Assembly: GCF_010731655.1 (NCBI RefSeq)
Contig: NZ_AP022619.1
Location: 496,001-560,000, forward strand
Source of the DNA: Mycobacterium paraseoulense
Lineage (GTDB): Bacteria > Actinomycetota > Actinomycetes > Mycobacteriales > Mycobacteriaceae
Length of the DNA: 64,000 bases
Reading direction: 5' to 3'
Positions 58,045 to 64,000 of this stretch are shown in pieces; the first letter of the stretch is position 1, and each line of letters begins with the position of its first letter. The notes beneath the pieces were generated by a model that did no database searches, was not told the origin of the DNA, and saw nothing but the letters and a program-made list of their open reading frames with translations. The position numbers and the translations under genes were made by a program.

Positions 58045-58159
58045 TATCCCGCGATACGGGATATGAAAGCTATATCACAGGATCATGGCGTTGACGTTGG
58101 CGGCGCATGCTTCGTACTGTTCTCATATACCGGGCATTTGGACCCGTATAGCGGGATAT
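58045..58159 (+). promoter_or_regulatory. Two related palindromic sites, candidate IclR-family operators
   Basis: 58045-58063 reads TATCCCG-CGATA-CGGGATA, a perfect 7-bp inverted repeat with a 5-bp centre. At 58141-58158 GGACCCG-TATAG-CGGGATA repeats the right arm and spacing but has a poorer left arm. CGGGATATG occurs at both. The second lies just before the first gene of the SDR/cyclase/IclR operon, and the IclR gene closing that operon is the likely binder. No other gene is seen in the 57965-58169 gap. Confidence 0.48.
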
Positions 58160-58169
58160 GGAGAGTGTC

Positions 58170-58955
58170 ATGAGAGTCGTACAGGAGGCGCCCGCCGCCG
58201 CGCGCTTCAGCGTCGAGGGCAAGTCGATCTTGGTCACCGGGGCGACCGGCGCGCTGGGCAGCGTCGCCGCCCGGGCGCTGGCCGACGCGGGAGCGCGGCT
58301 CACGCTGGCCGGCGGCAACGCCGCGGGCCTGGACGGCCTCGGTATCGACGACGCGGCGGTGGTAGCCCGCCGCCCCGACACCCCGGCCGACGCCCGGGCC
58401 ATGGTGGAGGCGGCGGTCGTCCGGCATGGCCGGCTCGACGGCGTCCTGGTGGCCTCGGGCATGAACCACGTCGCGCCGATCACCGAGATGGCCGTCGAGG
58501 ACTTCGACCGGGTGATGGACGCCAACGCGCGCGGCGCCTGGCTGGTCTGCCAGGCGGCCGGCCGGGTCCTGCTCGACCAGGGGAGTGGCGGCAGCGTCGT
58601 GCTGGTCTCGTCGGTTCGGGGCTCCCTCGGCCATCCCGCCGGCTACAGCGCCTACTGCCCGTCGAAGGGCGCGACCGACCTGCTGGCCAAAAGCCTGGCG
58701 GCCGAATGGGGCCCGGCCGGCATTCGGGTAAACGCGCTCGCTCCAACGGTTTTCCGCTCGGAGCTGACGGCGTGGATGTACGCCGACGACGAGAAGGGCC
58801 GCGCCACTCGCGAAGCGATGTTCGCCCGAATCCCGTTGCGGCGCTTCGCCGAGCCGGAGGACTTCGTCGGCGCGCTGATCTACTTGCTCAGCGACGCATC
58901 GAGTTTCTACACCGGTCAGGTGATGTACCTGGACGGCGGATACACGGCGTGCTGA
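58170..58955 (+). CDS. Short-chain dehydrogenase/reductase (Rv1714-type)
   Basis: A 261-aa SDR from the ATG at 58170, chosen because GGAGAG sits 6 nt upstream; an ATG 12 nt earlier is the alternative. Cofactor motif LVTGATGALGSVAARAL; Ser in VLVSSVRGS, Tyr-Lys in YSAYCPSKGA, and the usual PG-type end is APTVFRSELT. The C-terminus reads YTGQVMYLDGGYT, as in classical 250-aa SDRs. It probably oxidises a hydroxyl using NAD(P). It leads an operon with a cyclase-family hydrolase (11 nt later) and an IclR regulator. In M. tuberculosis, fadB3 lies between the SDR and the cyclase; it is absent here. The substrate may be a gluconate-like or aromatic hydroxy acid. Confidence 0.88.
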   Translation: MRVVQEAPAAARFSVEGKSILVTGATGALGSVAARALADAGARLTLAGGNAAGLDGLGIDDAAVVARRPDTPADARAMVEAAVVRHGRLDGVLVASGMNHVAPITEMAVEDFDRVMDANARGAWLVCQAAGRVLLDQGSGGSVVLVSSVRGSLGHPAGYSAYCPSKGATDLLAKSLAAEWGPAGIRVNALAPTVFRSELTAWMYADDEKGRATREAMFARIPLRRFAEPEDFVGALIYLLSDASSFYTGQVMYLDGGYTAC

Positions 58956-58966
58956 AGGGAACCGAC

Positions 58967-59797
58967 ATGAGCATCAACTGGCCGCTCGGCGAGGCGGAAT
59001 CAAAATTGGAGTTCTACGACCTGTCGCATCCGTGGGGTCACGGCGTGCCGGCCTGGCCGTATTTCGAGGACGTCAAGATCGAGCGGCTGCACAACATGGC
59101 CCGGAGCCGGGTGCTCACCCAAAAGATCACTACCGTCATGCATTCCGGCACCCACATCGACGCACCCGCGCACGTCGTCGAGGGCACGCCCTTCCTGCAC
59201 GAGATCCCGCTGAGCGCCTTCTTCGGCACCGGCGTCGTGGTGTCGATTCCCAAGGAGAAGTGGGGAGTGGTCACCGCCGAGGACCTGGAGAACGCGACGC
59301 CGGAGATCCGGCCCGGCGACATCGTCGTCGTCAACACCGGCTGGCACCACAGGTACGCCGACAGCGCCGAGTACTACGCCTACTCGCCGGGCTTCTATAA
59401 GGAGGCCGGCGAGTGGTTCGCCGCCAAGGGGGTGAAGGCCGTCGGCACCGACACCCAGGCGCTGGACCACCCGCTGGCCACCTCCATCGGCCCGCACGGC
59501 CCGGCCGAACATACCGGTGGGCTATTGCCGTGGGCGGTAAGGGAATACGAGGAGGAGACCCGCCGCCGGGTGCTCGACGACTTTCCCGAATGGGAGCCCT
59601 GCCACCGGGCGATCCTGTCGAAGGGCATTTACGGCTTCGAGAACGTCGGCGGCGACCTGGACCAGGTCACCGGCAAGCGGGTCACCTTCGCGGCGTTCCC
59701 GTGGCGCTGGGTGGGCGGCGACGGCTGCATCGTGCGGCTGGTGGCGATCGTCGACCCCACCGGAAATTACCGCATCGAGACGGGACGGGCGGCGTGA
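58967..59797 (+). CDS. Cyclase-family metal-dependent hydrolase (Rv1716-type)
   Basis: A 276-aa protein from the ATG at 58967 with an AAGGGA ribosome site. The metal motif HSGTHIDAPAH near residue 62 is that of the kynurenine-formamidase/cyclase family; LSHPWGHGVPAWPYF at the N-terminus, VNTGWHHRY and KAVGTDTQALDHP are also conserved. Members hydrolyse formamides or cyclise or open small acids with Mn2+ or Zn2+. It lies between an SDR and an IclR regulator, which hints at degradation of a ring-derived or hydroxy-acid compound. Its stop shares the TGATG with the regulator's ATG. Confidence 0.88.
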   Translation: MSINWPLGEAESKLEFYDLSHPWGHGVPAWPYFEDVKIERLHNMARSRVLTQKITTVMHSGTHIDAPAHVVEGTPFLHEIPLSAFFGTGVVVSIPKEKWGVVTAEDLENATPEIRPGDIVVVNTGWHHRYADSAEYYAYSPGFYKEAGEWFAAKGVKAVGTDTQALDHPLATSIGPHGPAEHTGGLLPWAVREYEEETRRRVLDDFPEWEPCHRAILSKGIYGFENVGGDLDQVTGKRVTFAAFPWRWVGGDGCIVRLVAIVDPTGNYRIETGRAA

Positions 59798-60555
59798 TGG
59801 GCGTCGCCGCAGAAGACGTGCGCGGCAGCGGGATTCAGGTCATCGCGCGTGCCGCGGAGATGCTGCGGCTGCTGCAGGCGCACCCGGGCGGGCTCAGCCA
59901 GGCCGAGATCGGCGACCGGTTGGGCATGGCGCGCTCCACGGTCAGCCGGATCCTCAACGCACTGGACGACGAGGGGCTGGTCGCCTCGCGCGGGGGCCGC
60001 GGCGGGTACCGGCTGGGCCCCGAGATCGCGCGGATGGCCGGTACCGTGCGCCTCGGCGTCGTCATGGACGTGCACCCGTTCATGGAGGAACTGTCGCGGC
60101 AGCTGGGGGAGACGGTCGACCTGTCGATCCTGGACGGGGACCGCGCGACGTTCGTCGACCAGGTGGTCTCGCCGCACCGGCTGCGGGCGATCAGCGCGGT
60201 GGGCGAGTCGTTCCCCCTGCACTGCTGCGCCAACGGCAAGGCGCTGCTGGCCGGCCTGCCGCCCGAGCGGCTGCCGACCCGACTGGCGCGGCTCACCGCG
60301 AACACCATCACCAGCCCGGCGGCGCTGCGCAAGGAGCTCGACCGTGTCCGCACCGAGGGCGTCGCCTACGACCGCGAGGAGCAGACCGAGGGCATCTGCG
60401 CGGTGGGCGCGGTGCTCAAGGGCGTGACCGGGCAGGAGGCGGCGGTGAGCGTTCCCGTCCCGGCGCAGCGGTTCTACGGCCGTGAATCCGAACTCGCGGC
60501 GGCCCTGTTGGACTGGGTCGACAGGGTGGCCGCCGCGTTGGGGAAGGTCGATTAG
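59797..60555 (+). CDS. IclR-family transcriptional regulator (Rv1719-type)
   Basis: A 252-aa regulator from the ATG at 59797 (a GTG three bases earlier is also possible). The N-terminal winged helix-turn-helix covers about 13-80 (AEMLRLLQAHPGGLSQAEIGDR, then STVSRILNALDDEGL); the IclR effector-binding domain covers about 85-245 (CCANGKALLAGLP and EGICAVGAVLKG). IclR proteins bind small acids and control adjacent catabolic genes. It is co-transcribed with the SDR and cyclase genes and probably controls them through the palindromes at 58045-58159. The tRNA-Pro gene follows 60 nt downstream. Confidence 0.91.
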   Translation: MGVAAEDVRGSGIQVIARAAEMLRLLQAHPGGLSQAEIGDRLGMARSTVSRILNALDDEGLVASRGGRGGYRLGPEIARMAGTVRLGVVMDVHPFMEELSRQLGETVDLSILDGDRATFVDQVVSPHRLRAISAVGESFPLHCCANGKALLAGLPPERLPTRLARLTANTITSPAALRKELDRVRTEGVAYDREEQTEGICAVGAVLKGVTGQEAAVSVPVPAQRFYGRESELAAALLDWVDRVAAALGKVD

Positions 60556-60615
60556 GAAGGTGGCGGGTCGTCTGCGGTAGGCTTTCGACCTGCTGCCGCC
60601 GATGTGGGCGGCATC

Positions 60616-60692
60616 CGGGCTGTGGCGCAGTTTGGTAGCGCACTTGACTGGGGGTCAAGTGGTCGCAGGTTCAAATCCTGTCAGCCCGACCA
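60616..60692 (+). tRNA. tRNA-Pro, anticodon GGG
   Basis: Cloverleaf by eye: acceptor CGGGCTG (60616-60622) pairs with CAGCCCG (60682-60688); D-arm GGCGCAGTTTGGTAGCGC; anticodon stem CTTGA/TCAAG around the loop CTGGGGG, giving anticodon GGG; T-loop TTCAAAT; discriminator A, with CCA encoded (60690-60692). It decodes CCC and CCU. Its 3' end marks the left edge of accessory-looking DNA. Confidence 0.95.
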
Positions 60693-61015
60693 CATGAATT
60701 GCCTGTTCAAAGCACATTTCTGGTGGGTCTAGCCGCTTAGTCGTGCGATCTCTGTGCGCTGCTTCGCCAGCATCAGCCAGCACTTACCAGCACTCCGGCG
60801 GCTGTCCACCCGATGCCGCGCGGCCCGCTGTCTAGTCATCGGCACCGGCAAACCTGGCGCGGTTGCGTACCCGGAACGTAGCGGACAATTACCTTCGACT
60901 TTGCCCGAAACGTGGCTAGCCGAAACGTATGGCTGCATGCCCTGCGGCAAAATTACCCACCGTACCGGCCCACGCGAGTTTTAGAACCCGGTGTGCCTAG
61001 CCATAAGACAGCAGA
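60693..61015. other. Gene-free stretch (323 bp) downstream of tRNA-Pro
   Basis: No supported gene. Short open frames on both strands have no ribosome site and no recognisable motif. CCGAAACGT occurs twice 15 bp apart (60905-60913 and 60920-60928), with a looser copy, CCGGAACGT, at about 60871. The sequence is less GC-biased than the core, as expected of an old integration junction beside a tRNA, but no duplicate of the tRNA 3' end was found in the window. Confidence 0.5.
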
Positions 61016-61927
61016 TCAGGCGGCGGTGGACTGCATCCGACGTTTTTGCTTAAGCATGGCTTTTGCGACGAGCATCGACAACACGGGCGAGAACCGCTCC
61101 AGGTACCAGAATGCCTTCCACCACGTCGGCAACACAATGATGGCGTCTCCCCGCAACACGGCAAGAAGGGCGCGCTCGGCGAACCGTTCGGGTTTTGAAG
61201 TTTCTAGAAAGCGTTCTATTGGTCCTGGTGCCATCCCCCGATGTCTCTCCGTTAGCACCATCGGAGTCGAGACCATGCCAGGACAAAGCACCGAAACCTG
61301 CACGCCGTGGCGCTCGGCCTCGATGCGCAACGACTTGGAGATCCCGACAACGGCGTGCTTGGTGGCGGTGTAGCTGGCCGGCGCTGCGCCGGTGGCGAGA
61401 CCGGCGATCGAGGCTGTGTTCACGATGTGGCCGGAGTGCTGCCCGATCATGATCGGATAAACCGCCTGGATGCCGTGCACCACACCGCGCAGGTTCACAT
61501 CGAACACGTCGTTCCAGTCATCGAGCGTGTACGAGTCGACCTCACGGTCGACCAAAATGCCTGCGTTGTTAAACAGGTAGTCGATCCGCCCGGATTGCCC
61601 TACCGCCTCGGCGACGGCACGCTCAAACGATGGATAGCTGCGCACATCCAGCTCAATCGCGTGTGCCTTTGTGCCACCCCTGTTGAGGCGTTGCGCCAGG
61701 TCCTGCGCGGGGCCGATCTGACGATCGGCGATCCAGACCTCGGCGCCCCCATCGACCAACTTGGTCGCCAACGCGGCGCCAATGCCGGACGCCCCGCCGG
61801 TAACGAACGCAACCTTCCCCGACAGGCTCGATGCCCTTGACGAAGGATAATCGCTCGCCCTTGCAGGGTGATTGCAAGCCTGTCCGTCAGATAGTGCACC
61901 GTCGGCGGCCTCTCGTCCGAAGTTCAC
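61016..61927 (-). CDS. Short-chain dehydrogenase/reductase with extended C-terminus
   Basis: A 303-aa SDR with a GTG start that shares one base with the TetR stop. After an N-terminal extension of about 36 residues comes AFVTGGASGIGAALA (cofactor), FNNAGILVD (NNAG), Ser in NTASIAGLA and YxxxK in SYTATKHAVVG. The C-terminal 60 residues, with WWKAFWYLERFSPVLSMLV and basic ends, resemble mycobacterial SDRs that may sit at the membrane. It would act on a lipid or steroid-like alcohol; the adjacent CYP suggests hydroxylation followed by oxidation. Last gene of the CYP-TetR-SDR unit. Confidence 0.88.
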   Translation of the reverse strand: MNFGREAADGALSDGQACNHPARASDYPSSRASSLSGKVAFVTGGASGIGAALATKLVDGGAEVWIADRQIGPAQDLAQRLNRGGTKAHAIELDVRSYPSFERAVAEAVGQSGRIDYLFNNAGILVDREVDSYTLDDWNDVFDVNLRGVVHGIQAVYPIMIGQHSGHIVNTASIAGLATGAAPASYTATKHAVVGISKSLRIEAERHGVQVSVLCPGMVSTPMVLTERHRGMAPGPIERFLETSKPERFAERALLAVLRGDAIIVLPTWWKAFWYLERFSPVLSMLVAKAMLKQKRRMQSTAA

Positions 61928-62598
61928 TATTCAGCGCACCTGTCCGGCTCGATGTGCTCGTCCGATGATGCGTGCCGTTCGTGGACCGGCAACGACGTCA
62001 TCCGTGGATAAAGGATCGCCGGACCCAGCCATCGCGCAACAAAGCCGCGCAGTGCGATTCCGTCGCGCTGCCGCTGCCCGGGATCGGTCAGGAGAGAATG
62101 CACTGTGCGCAAGGTCATTTCGGCAAGCTCATTGAGCGCGGTGGTGTCGAAGCCGTGAAGCTTCCAATCGACATCGAGGCGGTGGAAGGCCGACAAGCAG
62201 AAAATGATCGCTGTGTCGGAGGTGAGCGAGACGGCAGCTTCGCCCTCAGGGGTCTGGGTAAGCAAGCTCTCCAACTGTGGATCGCCGGTAAGGTTTTCAA
62301 CTGCGAACGAAATTATTTCGACGATCGCAGTGACCGGGTCATTGAGGCCGCTGACGTGGTCTACAACTTGGTCGATGAAACCGTTGACCGCGCGCATCGC
62401 GCTGGCGATGAGCAGCGCGTCGGCGTTGGGAAAGTACCGATATACCGTCTGACGAGTGACTCCGAGCCTTCGGGCGACGTCGGCCAGCCGTATCGACGAC
62501 CCGTGTTCAGCGATCACGTCGTCTACCGCATCCAGAATGCGCGCGATTGCCTCCTCGTCCGAGGCGGGAGTGACACCCGCCCAGCCGCGACTACGCAT
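61927..62598 (-). CDS. TetR-family transcriptional regulator
   Basis: A 223-aa regulator from the ATG at 62598, overlapping the CYP stop by 8 nt. The helix-turn-helix spans about 15-62 (ARILDAVDDVIAEHG, then LADVARRLGVTRQTVYRYFPNADAL). The C-terminal domain is helical and not assigned to a subfamily. Placed between the CYP and SDR genes, it probably represses its own operon, with the GTATGAC repeats upstream of the CYP gene as candidate sites. A substrate of the CYP may be its ligand; this is inference. Confidence 0.9.
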   Translation of the reverse strand: MRSRGWAGVTPASDEEAIARILDAVDDVIAEHGSSIRLADVARRLGVTRQTVYRYFPNADALLIASAMRAVNGFIDQVVDHVSGLNDPVTAIVEIISFAVENLTGDPQLESLLTQTPEGEAAVSLTSDTAIIFCLSAFHRLDVDWKLHGFDTTALNELAEMTLRTVHSLLTDPGQRQRDGIALRGFVARWLGPAILYPRMTSLPVHERHASSDEHIEPDRCAE

Positions 62599-63844
62599 CC
62601 GCTGCCACAAGCATTTCGCTGTCGAACTCGATCTCAAGTGTCGTCGGGCCGGTCATACCGAGCAGAGATTTCCACGGCGCAGGAGCGATGCGGTGGGGTG
62701 CGGTGAGACGTCGGGTGAGGATTGTGAGTGCTTCCGCCAATTCCCGGCGTGCGAGGTTCGCCCCTAGGCAGTAGTGCGCGCCACCACCGAAAGTCAGAAT
62801 CGCGGGCACGTCCTTGCGCGCGATGTCGAACCGATCTGCATTCTCATAAATTGCTGGATCACGGTTGGCCGCAAAGGTGTTCACGACTACCAAGGTGCCC
62901 GCCGGGAACGTGTACCCACCAAATTCGGCATCCTCGGTAGCGGCTCGCACCGCGACACAGACTGCCGGCGAGTGCCGCATGCTCTCCTCGACCGCCTGCA
63001 TCGCAAGCTCTGGCTGGTTGCCCAGCTTCGCCCATTGATCCGGATGCTCGCACAGCACCTGCACCGAGGCGGCCAGTTGGTGTCGGGTGGTGTCCGTCCC
63101 CGCCATCAGGAAGCCGGCCACCAGCATGCGCAGTTCATCGAGATTGAGCCGGTCGCCCTCGCTTTCGGCGCGAATGAGCTCAGACAGCAGATCATCAGTC
63201 AGGTGGCTCCGGCGTGCGGCGACCATGTCATCGACGTAGGCGTCCAGTTCGCTCCACGACCGCATGATCGCGGCTTCATCGAAGTTGGCGTCGGGCTGAA
63301 TGTTGAAAGCCTTGAAGATTTCGTCGGTCCACTGTGCGAAAAGATGCCAGTCTCCCCGAGGCGCACCGATCAGCGCACACATGATCGGGGTGGGATAGGG
63401 CCTCGCGATGTCGGTCACGACGTCGCAACGACCGAGCTCTACTACTTGATCGATCAGTGCGTTCACCACCTCATGAATCGTGTCCTGTAAAGGTGATGTC
63501 GCGCGCGGAGTGAACGCCCTGGACACCAGTTTGCGTAAGCGAGTATGTGGCGGGCCATCGAGACCCAGAAGGCTGCTCATCAGCTTGTCGTATAGCGGGC
63601 CTGAGGTGACGCCCTGCGCTGCCAGGGTGAGGCCGGGTGGCAGCCTGAATCTGCTGTCGCGCAGCAGATCCCGCGCCAGACCGTAGGACAGTATTTCCGG
63701 ACCGAGGGGGCCGATGGCGATGGGCGCACACGATTGCGCAGTGCGCACGTCTTCGAGGATGTCCTGCGGAGTGGCGGTGAAGTCGTAGCTGAACGTGGGC
63801 AGGCCAGCTTCGAAGACGTTGGGAGCGGCGCTACGTACGTTCAT
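62591..63844 (-). CDS. Cytochrome P450
   Basis: A 417-aa bacterial class I P450. I-helix AGTDTTRHQL with the acid-threonine pair, K-helix ExxR in EESMRHSPA, and the heme-binding loop FGGGAHYCLGANLAR with the Cys thiolate near residue 355. The N-terminus is hydrophilic, so it is a soluble enzyme that needs a ferredoxin and reductase; none is encoded nearby. It is first in the minus-strand unit CYP-TetR-SDR. The substrate is unknown; similar three-gene sets in mycobacteria handle lipids or sterols. The ATG at 63844 has no clear GGAGG. It begins 156 nt before the window end. Confidence 0.93.
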   Translation of the reverse strand: MNVRSAAPNVFEAGLPTFSYDFTATPQDILEDVRTAQSCAPIAIGPLGPEILSYGLARDLLRDSRFRLPPGLTLAAQGVTSGPLYDKLMSSLLGLDGPPHTRLRKLVSRAFTPRATSPLQDTIHEVVNALIDQVVELGRCDVVTDIARPYPTPIMCALIGAPRGDWHLFAQWTDEIFKAFNIQPDANFDEAAIMRSWSELDAYVDDMVAARRSHLTDDLLSELIRAESEGDRLNLDELRMLVAGFLMAGTDTTRHQLAASVQVLCEHPDQWAKLGNQPELAMQAVEESMRHSPAVCVAVRAATEDAEFGGYTFPAGTLVVVNTFAANRDPAIYENADRFDIARKDVPAILTFGGGAHYCLGANLARRELAEALTILTRRLTAPHRIAPAPWKSLLGMTGPTTLEIEFDSEMLVAADA

Positions 63845-63908
63845 CGCGATATCTCACATTCCATTGATGCCCCGGCGGGCTAAAGGCACGGACAACTGCA
63901 CCCAAAGT

Positions 63909-63988
63909 GTATGACCATAACTCTTAGCACGTCAACGTATGACAGTATCCTCGCAGTTAAGCATACGTGCTGCCTGCCGTGGTCATAC
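63909..63988. promoter_or_regulatory. Three GTATGAC motifs upstream of the CYP gene, candidate TetR sites
   Basis: GTATGAC at 63909-63915 and 63937-63943 and its reverse complement GTCATAC at 63982-63988, with GCATACGTGC nearby at 63961-63970. They lie 65-145 nt upstream of the CYP start, in AT-richer DNA that should hold its promoter. Binding by the operon's TetR protein is inferred. Confidence 0.4.
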
Positions 63989-64000
63989 GGATTGTCGCCT

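Noticed and set aside
60729..60984. Short open frames on both strands after tRNA-Pro, considered as integrase remnants
   Set aside because: No tyrosine-recombinase Arg/His/Tyr motif, no ribosome site and no match to a family I can name.

Overview
The window is GC-rich, densely coded chromosomal DNA from a mycobacterium, most likely a slow-growing non-tuberculous species. From about 30.4 kb to 60.6 kb its gene order follows the M. tuberculosis block Rv1683-Rv1719 (tyrS, lprJ, tlyA, nadK, recN, Rv1697/Rv1698, pyrG, xerD, parA, scpA, scpB, rluB, cmk, der). The first 19.6 kb follow Rv1661-Rv1668c (pks7, pks8/17, pks9, pks11, ABC-F ATPase). Orthology is called from remembered protein lengths, motifs and order; no database search was run, so the species is left open.

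Layout. (1) 0.1-17.1 kb: a polyketide locus of two fully reducing type I modules (Pks7; an intact Pks8/Pks17), a short type I module (Pks9, KS-AT-ACP, with Gln in place of the KS active-site Cys, as in KSQ loading modules) and a type III PKS (Pks11). (2) 17.1-20.3 kb, minus strand: an SGNH hydrolase coupled to an intact ABC-F ATPase, and a PAS-ANTAR regulator. (3) 20.4-27.3 kb, minus strand: a six-gene operon of membrane protein, gluconate-2-dehydrogenase-subunit-3-like protein, GMC oxidoreductase, GH15 glycosidase, SDR and enolase-superfamily enzyme. It looks like a sugar release and oxidation pathway and is the least explained system here. (4) 27.3-30.3 kb: an HNH/13E12 protein, an MspA-family porin and a small secreted protein. 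(5) 30.4-40.1 kb: lipase/acyl-CoA-synthetase-like fusion, Trm112-like protein, an ABC exporter with its TetR regulator, amt, mpg, a BASS transporter and tyrS. (6) 40.2-51.8 kb: tightly packed plus-strand housekeeping genes, many sharing ATGA or GTGA stop/start overlaps. (7) 51.8-58.0 kb: an O-methyltransferase, then the coupled chain parA-scpA-scpB-rluB-cmk-der for chromosome segregation, ribosome maturation and CMP kinase. (8) 58.0-60.6 kb: SDR, cyclase-family enzyme and IclR regulator, followed by tRNA-Pro(GGG). (9) 60.7-64.0 kb: beyond the tRNA, a stretch without a gene and a TetR/CYP/SDR cluster that looks like accessory DNA.

How they work together. The PKS genes can be read as an assembly line: Pks9 makes a starter by decarboxylation, Pks7 (methylmalonyl-type AT) and Pks8/17 (malonyl-type AT) extend and reduce it, and Pks11 may take the chain to an alkylpyrone. 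The GH15/GMC/SDR/enolase operon would hydrolyse a glucoside, oxidise the sugar and dehydrate the acid; this is inference from enzyme families. Short palindromes at the promoters of three operons and repeated heptamers upstream of the CYP gene are candidate operators for regulators encoded nearby.
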